Source: DAOMNO01 sp035443885 (lineage in GTDB: Bacteria; Planctomycetota; Phycisphaerae; Phycisphaerales; SM1A02). Taken from it: 64,000 bases of DNA. The DNA is taken from the NCBI GenBank assembly GCA_035443885.1, contig DAOMNO010000003.1:186001-250000 (forward strand), written 5' to 3'. Shown in pieces: positions 7,344 to 15,537 of the stretch. The position numbers and the translations under genes are program-made. The first letter of the stretch is position 1, and every line of letters starts with the position of its first letter. Under the pieces are notes generated by a model, which saw only the letters and a list, made by a program, of their open reading frames with translations, made no database searches and was not told the origin of the DNA.

Positions 7344-8396
7344 TTATCGATCCGTCGCAGAGGCTGTTCGGCTCGTTGACGTTGCAGCCGTCGTGGAAGT
7401 CGCTGCACCTCCTGCTACGCCGACCGGCTGCGGCAGGTTGACGCGCAGAATTGAACCTCTGATATCCACCTCAAGCGGTTTCTCGCCCAACAGCCAGCCG
7501 GTGGCGGCATCATTCGTGGCGGATTCAATCCGAACGCGCAATGGCATGTTCGTATGTGGATCACGCATCGCTTCATACGCCGTTGCGCCTGTCGGCATGT
7601 GCACGATGTAGTACTCGTTACCCACAACCAGGCCTGCGTTCGTCCCGCCGATGATGCTCACGCGGCGGCGCGCCACCAGATGTGTAACCTGCGGATCAAT
7701 CAGCCGGGGCGGAATCACGCGCGCCGCCCGCTGCACGCCGCTTTCCACAACATCTTTGCTCGCCCGACCGAGCGGCGTGCTCCAGAACACATATGAATCC
7801 AGCGCGACGTTGTTGTACAGATCGCGGCTCTCCGCGCTTCCTGCGGACGCCGTTGCCTTGATGTGATCCGCGCCAACGATCCGGCCGGTGCGCATCTCCA
7901 CAATCCGCAGGTCCACCGCGACCACGGCTTCGCGACGCTTGCCCAGGAACCATCCCTTTCGGGCAGCCCCGTCTGGCAAGTCAGTCGTGTGATAGAAGTC
8001 GGTTACCTTGCCGGTGATGACGTAGTCCACACGCGGATTGGCGCGGCTGACCGCACTCAGCGCTTCACCCTGCTGCGAGGAAGGCATGCCCACGATGCGC
8101 TCGACATCCCGGCTCAGTTGAGGATTGATCCACACATCGAAGGAGCCTTCATTCATCAGCGCGCGGCTGAAGGCGTCCGACATACATCGCCCCACGCCTG
8201 TGGAATAGTTCGGGGCGCGCGAAGGATCGGCGAACTGCCCCACCACAACAACCATTTTGCTCTCTGCCGAGCGCACCGCTGCGGGGGTCATCGCCACCGT
8301 CGTCGGCGGCGCGGTGTATGTCCACGGATTCCGCGCGCCGGAACACCCGGCGCAGACGAGAACCGCACAAAACGCAGCGACGCGATGAAGGCGCAT
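7344..8396 (-). CDS. CsgG-like outer-membrane lipoprotein with FlgT-C-like tail
   Basis: The start is taken at the ATG at 8396 (MRLHRVAAFCAVL), where a lipoprotein-type signal ends at CAGC (Cys18). Frames extending further upstream have unlikely Arg/Cys-rich composition. The 350-residue product has a CsgG-type core: MVVVVGQFAD near 55, a variable region with YVITGKVTDF, then VVAVDLRIVEMRTGRIVGAD. A C-terminal part (RVSIIGGTNAGLVVGNEYYIV ... MRDP) resembles the FlgT C-terminal domain. CsgG proteins form outer-membrane secretion pores or assembly platforms. No curli genes are nearby. It is divergent from a duplicated-domain secreted protein, with about 145 bases between the starts. Confidence 0.65.
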   Translation of the reverse strand: MRLHRVAAFCAVLVCAGCSGARNPWTYTAPPTTVAMTPAAVRSAESKMVVVVGQFADPSRAPNYSTGVGRCMSDAFSRALMNEGSFDVWINPQLSRDVERIVGMPSSQQGEALSAVSRANPRVDYVITGKVTDFYHTTDLPDGAARKGWFLGKRREAVVAVDLRIVEMRTGRIVGADHIKATASAGSAESRDLYNNVALDSYVFWSTPLGRASKDVVESGVQRAARVIPPRLIDPQVTHLVARRRVSIIGGTNAGLVVGNEYYIVHMPTGATAYEAMRDPHTNMPLRVRIESATNDAATGWLLGEKPLEVDIRGSILRVNLPQPVGVAGGAATSTTAATSTSRTASATDR

Positions 8397-8541
8397 GAAC
8401 AGCACTTGCCAAACATCGGCAGAAGCGACCGGCGGGCTTGAACCCCCACAACTCCCCTGCAGCCTTCTGCACCGGCAGCGCGGCTCAAGCCGATGTTGCC
8501 TACACTGGCGCACACTAACCGCCGCTCGAAAGAGGGTTTCG

Positions 8542-9444
8542 ATGCCGTCCACTCTTCTCCTGTCCATGCTCCTCGTTGCCTTTTCGCCCCTTGCCGCGCT
8601 GAACGACGACGCAGCATCGCCCGCGCGAAGACCGCCCACCCCCACCACACCGCCTGCATCGCAGGCGACGCACAATGCGCAGCAGCCGCGCGTCGTCGCC
8701 TCACTCCTGCGCGAAGGCAGCCACCTTTTACACGCGCATGGTGAAGTCAGTCGCGATGAATCGCGGCTGGAATGGGTAGTGCATGTCGCGGGGCGCGATC
8801 GAACCGCGCCGAATCATCGCCTCGGCATCATGCCTAATACGTTCCTCAACGAGATTCTCCAGGTGATGGAAGCCTCATCAGGCCATCTCATCACCTTCGA
8901 GCTGACAGGGAAAATCTTCGTCTATAAGGGGCGGAACTACATCATGCTCACGCATCCGCCCCGCGTGGTCGGCCAGCGCGATTCTGCCGCAGCCCAAGCC
9001 GCCCCGAAGCCTGAGCCGCAGGAGACACCATCAGAACAACCGCGCAGGCCCGCCAGCGCTGCGGACCTGATGCGCGAACTGGAGCGCGAAGCCGGTCCTG
9101 TTCATCGCGCCACACCCGCGCCTGATATCGCGCGAACACGCCCAGCTGCGCGCGAGCAGCTTCAGCCGGAAGGCACATTGCTGGTCCAGCGCCGCGGCCG
9201 CATCACGCGCGATGCAGGCGGCTCGTGGTCCTTCGTACTTGATGCGGATGCCGACGGCCTCGCCGATCCACCCATGACGCTCCTGCCCTGCATGTTGCTG
9301 CAGCGCATCGAAGAAAGTGCGCAACGATCAAACCAGGCCTTGCCTGTGATTCTGAGCGGCCAGGTTACACAGTTCGACGGGCGCAACTACCTGTTGCCCA
9401 CGCTCTTCGTCGCGCCGCGCAACCGCACGCCGATCACGCCGTGA
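8542..9444 (+). CDS. Secreted protein with an internally duplicated domain, function unknown
   Basis: The start is the ATG at 8542 (MPSTLLLSML), directly giving a signal peptide (1-20); upstream in-frame sequence is Cys-rich and implausible. The 300-residue product has two copies of one domain at about 52-141 and 206-296. Each has an EG...LL start, an RD...W stretch, a LP...L..I helix, an L-x-G strand and a GRNY motif near its end. They are joined by a Pro/Ala/Glu-rich linker with an internal RELEREAG helix. No named family is recognised. It is divergent from the CsgG-like lipoprotein gene, so the two may work together at the envelope. Confidence 0.65.
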   Translation: MPSTLLLSMLLVAFSPLAALNDDAASPARRPPTPTTPPASQATHNAQQPRVVASLLREGSHLLHAHGEVSRDESRLEWVVHVAGRDRTAPNHRLGIMPNTFLNEILQVMEASSGHLITFELTGKIFVYKGRNYIMLTHPPRVVGQRDSAAAQAAPKPEPQETPSEQPRRPASAADLMRELEREAGPVHRATPAPDIARTRPAAREQLQPEGTLLVQRRGRITRDAGGSWSFVLDADADGLADPPMTLLPCMLLQRIEESAQRSNQALPVILSGQVTQFDGRNYLLPTLFVAPRNRTPITP

Positions 9445-9453
9445 TACTCATGT

Positions 9454-10881
9454 TCACAGCACGAATCGGCTCAGGTCCTGATCCTTCATAATGCGCTTCA
9501 GCCTTTCACGGACGAAGTCGCCGGTGATCGTTATCGCCGTTTCGCCTCGCGCCGCCATATCCGGCGCGTCGAAGCTGATCTGCTCGAATACGCATTCCAT
9601 CACAGTCATCAGCCTTCGCGCGCCGATGTTCTGCATGGAAGCGTTCGCCTCTGCCGCAAGGTCGGCCATCGCGTCGATGGCTCCATCCTCGAACGTAACG
9701 CGCAGCCCTTCCGTCTCCAGCAGGGCTTGTTGCTGCCTTGTCAACGCTGCATCCGGCTCGGTCAGAATGCGCTTGAAGTCATCGCGCGTCAGAGGCTCAA
9801 GCTCCACGCGAATGGGAAAACGTCCCTGAAGTTCAGGCATCAGATCGCTCACCGCTGCGGTGTGAAACGCGCCTGCTGCGATGAACAGAATCTGATCCGT
9901 ATTCACCACGCCATGCCGCGTGTTGACGGTTGAACCTTCCACGATGGGCAGCAGATCGCGCTGCACGCCTTGCCGTGAAACATCCGCGCCGCCCTTCGTC
10001 CCGTCGGAAGGCGATGCGATCTTGTCAATCTCATCCAGAAAGATGATGCCCCCATGCTCCGTGCGCGAAATCGCCTGTTCGATCAGCTTCTCCGCGTCGA
10101 TGAGTTTGTCTGTTTCCTCTTCCCGCAGAATCGCACGAGCGCGGCGGACCGTAACCTTTCGCCGATGATTCCGCTGCGGCATGAGGTTCTCCAGAAACGA
10201 ACTCATGCCTGGGTCGAACTGATCCGGCCCCATCATGCCGATGATCGGCGGCGTCTGCTTTTCGCGAATCGTGATCTCGATCTCGCGATCCTCAAACACG
10301 CCTTCGCGCAGCTTCTCCAACATGCGGGCGCGCACGCGGTCGCTCGCCTCATCATCAGTGTCGTCATCACGCTGATCGCGCCACGTCGCCTCATCGCTCG
10401 ACACCCAGCCGCCGGGCGAGCCACCTGCACGGAGCGCCGGCTGTGAAGGCGTGCGGACTTCCGCATTTTCACCCAGCAGAAGTGAAACCAAACGCTTTTC
10501 AACCGCAGCGTCAGCCTGCTCACGCACGCGCTCAGCCTGTTCCTGACGCACCATTTTGATCGCGATCTCCAGCAGATCGCGCACCATGGATTCGACATCG
10601 CGGCCGTGATAGCCGACCTCGGTGTATTTGCTGGCTTCAACCTTGATGAACGGCGCGCTGACGAGCTTGGCGAGCCGCCTCGCAATCTCCGTTTTGCCGA
10701 CGCCCGTCGGCCCGATCATGATGATGTTCTTGGGAGCGACTTCAGGCGCAAGCGATTCATCAAGTCGCTGCAGCCGCCAGCGATTGCGCACCGCGACTGC
10801 AACGGCCCGTTTGGCGTCGTGCTGCCCGATGATGTGCCGATCCAGTTCCGCAACAATCTCGCGTGGGGTGAGGTCTTTCAT
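9454..10881 (-). CDS. hslU: HslU, ATPase subunit of the HslUV protease
   Basis: A 475-residue AAA+ unfoldase. MKDLTPREIVAELDRHIIGQ opens the protein, followed by Walker A GPTGVGKTE (57-65), HGRDVESMVRDL (pore-loop region), IIFLDEIDKIA (Walker B) and ELQGRFPIRVEL (arginine-finger region). The C-terminus DLSRFVL is the conserved tail that docks into HslV. It is somewhat longer than the E. coli protein, mainly through an acidic, Arg-rich I-domain around 165-200. No hslV gene is adjacent or anywhere in the window, although the two are normally neighbours. The aroC gene is divergent. Confidence 0.95.
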   Translation of the reverse strand: MKDLTPREIVAELDRHIIGQHDAKRAVAVAVRNRWRLQRLDESLAPEVAPKNIIMIGPTGVGKTEIARRLAKLVSAPFIKVEASKYTEVGYHGRDVESMVRDLLEIAIKMVRQEQAERVREQADAAVEKRLVSLLLGENAEVRTPSQPALRAGGSPGGWVSSDEATWRDQRDDDTDDEASDRVRARMLEKLREGVFEDREIEITIREKQTPPIIGMMGPDQFDPGMSSFLENLMPQRNHRRKVTVRRARAILREEETDKLIDAEKLIEQAISRTEHGGIIFLDEIDKIASPSDGTKGGADVSRQGVQRDLLPIVEGSTVNTRHGVVNTDQILFIAAGAFHTAAVSDLMPELQGRFPIRVELEPLTRDDFKRILTEPDAALTRQQQALLETEGLRVTFEDGAIDAMADLAAEANASMQNIGARRLMTVMECVFEQISFDAPDMAARGETAITITGDFVRERLKRIMKDQDLSRFVL

Positions 10882-11028
10882 GGAACGGTAAGTTTAGCCG
10901 CGCTGCGATGTGGAGCCGTCGCGACACACAACTCCAACCCTCGGCGAGCCGTGATTGCCGCCAGCGCAGAGGCCACATCCCATGCGGCCACCATGCGGCA
11001 ACCCGCCCGCGCCCGGTACCATGCCCGC

Positions 11029-12249
11029 ATGGCCACACTCATCTACTCCACTGCAGGCGAATCGCACGGCCCCGCGCTCACTGTGCTCATCAACGGCGTC
11101 CCCGCGGGGCTTGAGATCGACCACGACTTCATCAACAGCGAGCTGGCTCGGCGTCAGGGCGGATACGGTCGCGGCGGGCGCATGCGCATCGAGTCTGATG
11201 CGGCCGCATTCCTCGCGGGCGTTCGTCGCGGGCGGACCACCGGCTCGCCGATCGTGATGCAGATTCCCAACAAGGATTCGCGGCTTGATGATCTTGCCAA
11301 AACGCCGCCCGTGCATCGTCCGCGCCCGGGCCATGCCGATCTGGCTGGTTCAATCAAATGGCTCACCACCGATTGCCGCGAAACACTGGAGCGAGCAAGC
11401 GCACGCGAAACGGCCGCACGAACCGCAGCCGGCGCGCTGGCGCGATGCCTGCTTCGCGAGTTCGGCATTGAGACCTTCGGCTTCGTGCGAGGGATGCTTG
11501 ATGCAATGACCGAGATCGCACCACATGAAAACAATCTCGATGAACTGATCGCGCTGCGCGAAGAATCTGAAGCGTACTGCCCGGATAAAACCATCAGCGA
11601 GAAAATCATTGCACACATTCGACAGGCGAAAATCGACAAGGACACCGTCGGCGGACTGGCGGAAGTGCATGTCTTCGGCTGCCCGCCCGGCCTCGGCACG
11701 TGCGCAAACTGGGATGAAAAACTCGATGCCCGCCTTGCCTATGCCGTCATGAGCATTCAGGCGTTCAAGGCGGTGGAGATTGGCCTCGGCCGCGACTGCG
11801 CCAATCGCCGCGGAAGCGATGTGCACGATCCCATTCGCTTCGATGAAAGTAAGCGCGATGAGCCGAGCCTCGGCTTCGTCCGGCCTCGCAACAACGCAGG
11901 CGGCATTGAAGGCGGCATGACCAACGGCATGCCGATCGTCGTGCGCGGCACGATGAAGCCCATTTCCACACTCCTGCAAGGCATGCCGAGCGTTGACCTG
12001 AACACGAAGAAGCCTGAACACAGCGCCTATGAACGAAGCGATGTGTGCGCACTGCCCGCGGCAAGCGTGGTGATGGAGAACGTCGTCGCATTTGAGATCG
12101 CGCGAGCGTTTCTTCTCAAGTTCGGCGGCGACACCATGCACGAAGTGCAGGCGAGCTACGACACTTTCATGGATTTCGCCCGCTCGCTGCCGATTGAGCC
12201 GCCCGCTGGTTCCACACACGAACATGAGGCGGAAAATACGGAAGCCTAA
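11029..12249 (+). CDS. aroC: Chorismate synthase
   Basis: A 406-residue enzyme that converts 5-enolpyruvylshikimate-3-phosphate to chorismate, using reduced FMN as cofactor (last shikimate-pathway step). The start at 11029 (MATLIYSTAGESHG) is fixed by alignment with the family; the longer frame upstream runs across the hslU start and is not coding. Signatures are GESHG (10-14), RRQGGYGRGGRM, GRTTGSPI and RASARETAARTAAGALAR. A later GGIEGGMTNG and the PI-T segment also match. The C-terminus has a short Glu-rich extension. It is monocistronic, divergent from hslU. Confidence 0.96.
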   Translation: MATLIYSTAGESHGPALTVLINGVPAGLEIDHDFINSELARRQGGYGRGGRMRIESDAAAFLAGVRRGRTTGSPIVMQIPNKDSRLDDLAKTPPVHRPRPGHADLAGSIKWLTTDCRETLERASARETAARTAAGALARCLLREFGIETFGFVRGMLDAMTEIAPHENNLDELIALREESEAYCPDKTISEKIIAHIRQAKIDKDTVGGLAEVHVFGCPPGLGTCANWDEKLDARLAYAVMSIQAFKAVEIGLGRDCANRRGSDVHDPIRFDESKRDEPSLGFVRPRNNAGGIEGGMTNGMPIVVRGTMKPISTLLQGMPSVDLNTKKPEHSAYERSDVCALPAASVVMENVVAFEIARAFLLKFGGDTMHEVQASYDTFMDFARSLPIEPPAGSTHEHEAENTEA

Positions 12250-12268
12250 TGCCGACGTTTGCTCGCGA

Positions 12269-13210
12269 TCACTGCAATGGAACGCGCTGCCTGCGGATGA
12301 AGGCGTAGATTGAATCCGCGCCGAAGATACGCGCGTCATCGCTTGCGGCGGCCATTCGCAGAACCGCTTTGCCCGGCGTTTCTTCCGCCAGCATGACGAG
12401 CCTTCCTCCTGATTCACCGAGTATGAGCCGCGTGCCCGGATGATTGCCCGCGACAATCGGACGATTGATGAACGTTTGCGACAGCGCGCCAGCGCTCGCC
12501 GCGACAGCGAGAATCATCATGACAAGTGCCGCATAGGCTGCGCACGCTGCCAGCACGCGCATCCACAGCGGCACGGTCAATCTCGCCACCAGCACGACCC
12601 ACAGCGCAGCGACAATCACACCCATCGCATCCAGCGCGGCAGCAAGACGAAGCGAATCCATCCATGTATCAATCGCTGTGCCGTTCAGCGGCAGCGGCAT
12701 TAGCAACGCGCCGCGCAACGACGACACAACCCACCAGAACAACGCAGCAGATGCAATCATTGCTGCGATCGCGCCGGTGAACGAAAACACGACTGCCAGC
12801 GCGGGCGGCTGCGGCCCGCCGGGCGATGCGGGCTTCGCTGCAGCCAACCCGCCGCCGGGAATGGCGATCATCAGAAACCCGATGAGCAGCCACATCGGGT
12901 CGAGCATGGCCGCGTGCAGCACCGCGCTGGGAATAACGAAGAGCGTTCGCAAACCCGCGACAAGCCCGCCGCCCGGTGGCAGGTCCAGACTGATGCCCAG
13001 CAGCGGTGCAAAGCCGAGATGAAACCCGGTGTAACCGATCAGCCAGATGACCGCTGCGCCGCCGAGCACGGCCATCGCGCCGATGGCGAGTCTGATCGGC
13101 AGTGGGTCGCCCTGCTCACCCGCGCGAACCGATTTCACAGGCTGGCGCACGACGATGACGCGTGTTTGCTCACGTTGCGTCGATTTGCTCGTTCGCGTGA
13201 GGTTGCCCAT
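12269..13210 (-). CDS. Polytopic membrane protein, function unknown
   Basis: A 313-residue protein with about five or six transmembrane segments (roughly 40-62, 85-105, 106-120, 140-165, 190-215 and 220-245). A basic cytoplasmic N-terminus of about 38 residues precedes them. The soluble C-terminus (about 250-313) contains GTRLILGESGGRLVMLAE and then a short beta-rich region. I recognise no family. It lies 25 bases downstream of the MoxR ATPase gene on the same strand and is probably in its operon. Confidence 0.6.
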   Translation of the reverse strand: MGNLTRTSKSTQREQTRVIVVRQPVKSVRAGEQGDPLPIRLAIGAMAVLGGAAVIWLIGYTGFHLGFAPLLGISLDLPPGGGLVAGLRTLFVIPSAVLHAAMLDPMWLLIGFLMIAIPGGGLAAAKPASPGGPQPPALAVVFSFTGAIAAMIASAALFWWVVSSLRGALLMPLPLNGTAIDTWMDSLRLAAALDAMGVIVAALWVVLVARLTVPLWMRVLAACAAYAALVMMILAVAASAGALSQTFINRPIVAGNHPGTRLILGESGGRLVMLAEETPGKAVLRMAAASDDARIFGADSIYAFIRRQRVPLQ

Positions 13211-13235
13211 GATGAAACGCCTTCACGCCCGCGCG

Positions 13236-14168
13236 TTACGCCGGGCTGGGAACGGTCTCCAGCACCTGCTGGATGATCCGGCGAGTCGTCGCGGTGTCGC
13301 CCGCGTGCATGTACGTCTTGCTGATGACACGGTGTGCACACACCGGCAGCACGTTGGAAACAATGTCTTCCGGGATGCAGTAGTCGCGACCGTTGAGAAT
13401 CGCCGTCGCCTTCGCTGCCTGCGAAAGAGCAAGCGATCCGCGAGGTGAAAGGCCGATCTGCAGGTCGTCGTCCTCGCGCGTCGCTGCGGCAAGACTGATG
13501 ATGTAGTCCACCAGCGCGTCATCCACTTTCACACGGTCCACCGCTTCCTGCAGGGCGAGCACATCATCCGATTCCAGCACCGGCTCAAGCGTCGTCAACG
13601 CTGTGCGTGCAGGCTGCTTGCGAAGAATCCGCGATTCGTCATCAGGAGCGGGATACCCCAGACTGATTCTCATCAGGAAGCGGTCAAGCTGGTTTTCCGG
13701 CAGAAAATACGTGCCCTCGAACTCATACGGGTTCTGCGTCGCCACCACCATGAACGGCTGCGGCAGGAAGTGCAACGCGCCATCGACGGAAATCGTCGTC
13801 TCACTCATCGCTTCAAGCATGGCGCTCTGCGTGCGAGGTGTCGTGCGGTTAATCTCGTCCGCCACGATGATGTTGTGGAAGATCGGACCCGGCTTGAACT
13901 CGAACTTGGAATCCTGACGGTCATAGACCGTCACGCCGATGATGTCCGAGGGCAGCAGGTCGGGTGTGCACTGGATTCGGGCGAACGAGCAGCGAATAGA
14001 CTTCGCCAGCGCGTGCGCGAGAACGGTTTTGCCGACGCCCGGTACGTCTTCAATCAGCACATGCCCCCTGGCAAGCAGGCAGACTATGATGCGATCGACC
14101 GCGGAAGTGTTGCCCATATAGACCGCTGTGATGTTTTCACGCAGTCGCTGAATCAGCCGTGTATCCAT
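13236..14168 (-). CDS. MoxR-family AAA+ ATPase
   Basis: The start is the ATG at 14168, with GGAGGAG about 9 bases upstream; a TTG three codons earlier is too close to that site. The 310-residue product has LIEDVPGVGKTVLAHALA (Walker A about 43-49) and IIVADEINRTTPRTQSAMLEAM (Walker B plus sensor). VVATQNPYEFEGTYFLPENQLDRF and the C-terminal lid LSPRGSLALSQAAKA follow. MoxR ATPases act as chaperones for assembly of metal or envelope complexes, usually with VWA-domain partners. None is present here; the only operon partner is a membrane protein. Confidence 0.93.
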   Translation of the reverse strand: MDTRLIQRLRENITAVYMGNTSAVDRIIVCLLARGHVLIEDVPGVGKTVLAHALAKSIRCSFARIQCTPDLLPSDIIGVTVYDRQDSKFEFKPGPIFHNIIVADEINRTTPRTQSAMLEAMSETTISVDGALHFLPQPFMVVATQNPYEFEGTYFLPENQLDRFLMRISLGYPAPDDESRILRKQPARTALTTLEPVLESDDVLALQEAVDRVKVDDALVDYIISLAAATREDDDLQIGLSPRGSLALSQAAKATAILNGRDYCIPEDIVSNVLPVCAHRVISKTYMHAGDTATTRRIIQQVLETVPSPA

Positions 14169-14311
14169 GCGTTGCAACTCCTCCGGGACGTGTCGGGCGG
14201 TTTGAGTATAGCGTGAGCAGCCCCTCCCGCCGCAGGACGCATCGACGCTTGTGCAGGAGATGACCGGCGGAAACCGGCTCCGTTTGCATCGGCTGATCGT
14301 AGAATGCAGAC

Positions 14312-15301
14312 TTGAACGACCCGCGCGAACCCGCCCACGAGTCAGAGCAGCACCCCGCCAGCAGGCTCAGTGCGCCCGCGGGAATGGCGCACGCCTATGT
14401 GAAATCCGAAGCGCATTGCGCACGCTGCGCCTACGACATTCGAGGCCTTCCAGTCGAAGGTCGATGCCCGGAATGCGGACTTGAGGTCTGGGTTACGCTG
14501 CGGCATCTCGTCGATCCGGCTGCCTCTCGTTTGCCAAAACTGCGAGACCCTGTCGGCGTCGGCAACGCGCTCGTATGGCTCGTCTTCTGCATGTCGGCGG
14601 TCGCGGTGCTTGTGGCCTGTCACGCGCTCATGCTCACACTCGGCGTCGCGCCACAGACGCGATTGCCTCTGTTCAGTTGGATGGTCCCGCATGATCTCCT
14701 GCTCGTCGCGGCTTTGATCGCAATGACCGCAACCTGGTCGGTTATTCGCTTTCGTCTGCCGTGGCGCGGTGAGCAGATGCGATCCGTTCACTTCGATGTC
14801 TGGCTGGTCGGCGCGGCTGTTGCAGGGATGACCGGCGTGTGCCTGCTGCTGTGGAATCGAGAAGGTGAATGGGCGATGCGGTTCATTGGCGTACCGCCCC
14901 GCGAAGTGCTCGCTGAGCGCTTCGCATTGCACGCCGCCCTTGCAACAATGTCACTGGTCGGCTGGGTGGGGTTGCAGGGCATCCTGAACACAATCGGTAA
15001 GCGAAGCCGCGCGTATCGCACAGCAGAACAAGGTCGGCAGAACATCAGGCCGATGATCGGCGCAACGATGGCCATCGCGGCGGGCAGCGGACTCCGCATC
15101 CTTGGCACGATGCTGGATGGCTGGGGGCGAATCGGGCACCTCGGCACGGTGATTGTCTGGGTCAGCGCGCTCATGGTTCTGATCGGACTGGGATATCTTC
15201 TGGTGAATGCGTCGTGGATTCGCAAAGCGCTGCTCAACCCGCCGCCACAGTTGGAAGACCTCATCCTCCTCCCACCCGGCCAGCCCGAACGCAATATCTG
15301 A
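14312..15301 (+). CDS. Zinc-ribbon-headed polytopic membrane protein
   Basis: The start is uncertain: TTG at 14312 or ATG at 14384 (MAHAYVKSE), and neither has a clear ribosome binding site. The N-terminus carries a four-cysteine ribbon, CARCAYDIRGLP then CPECG, followed by about seven transmembrane segments. This architecture is common in Planctomycetota, and the ribbon is related to the CGYDLRG family. Metal binding by the four cysteines is likely; the function is unknown. A smaller relative with the same head is at 38394. Confidence 0.7.
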   Translation: MNDPREPAHESEQHPASRLSAPAGMAHAYVKSEAHCARCAYDIRGLPVEGRCPECGLEVWVTLRHLVDPAASRLPKLRDPVGVGNALVWLVFCMSAVAVLVACHALMLTLGVAPQTRLPLFSWMVPHDLLLVAALIAMTATWSVIRFRLPWRGEQMRSVHFDVWLVGAAVAGMTGVCLLLWNREGEWAMRFIGVPPREVLAERFALHAALATMSLVGWVGLQGILNTIGKRSRAYRTAEQGRQNIRPMIGATMAIAAGSGLRILGTMLDGWGRIGHLGTVIVWVSALMVLIGLGYLLVNASWIRKALLNPPPQLEDLILLPPGQPERNI

Positions 15302-15537
15302 AGCCCATATGCATCTGCCAGTTTGGCAGCATGTTGCCTTTCCTACAGGGCGGTTGTCAGGCCATCAAGCACCTGCGAGCCGTGTTCAATGCTGTTTTTC
15401 GGCGTTTCTTTCGCCTGCAAGGCTGGCGCGGCATTTGTGTAGGTTGAAGTCAATGCGGTTGGTGCGCCGTAGGTGCCCGACCATCGAAGTCCCCACCCAC
15501 TGACCTCAGACCAGACTGGAATCAGGAGATACCGCTC

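Noticed and set aside
8397..8675. Upstream extension of the CsgG-like lipoprotein
   Set aside because: It is Arg/Cys-rich with no ribosome binding site, and it would bury the lipoprotein signal.
10606..11028. N-terminal extension of chorismate synthase
   Set aside because: It overlaps the hslU start and has no family support. The conserved N-terminus begins at 11029.
15302..15537. CIRCE operator before groEL
   Set aside because: No TTAGCACTC-type inverted repeat could be found.
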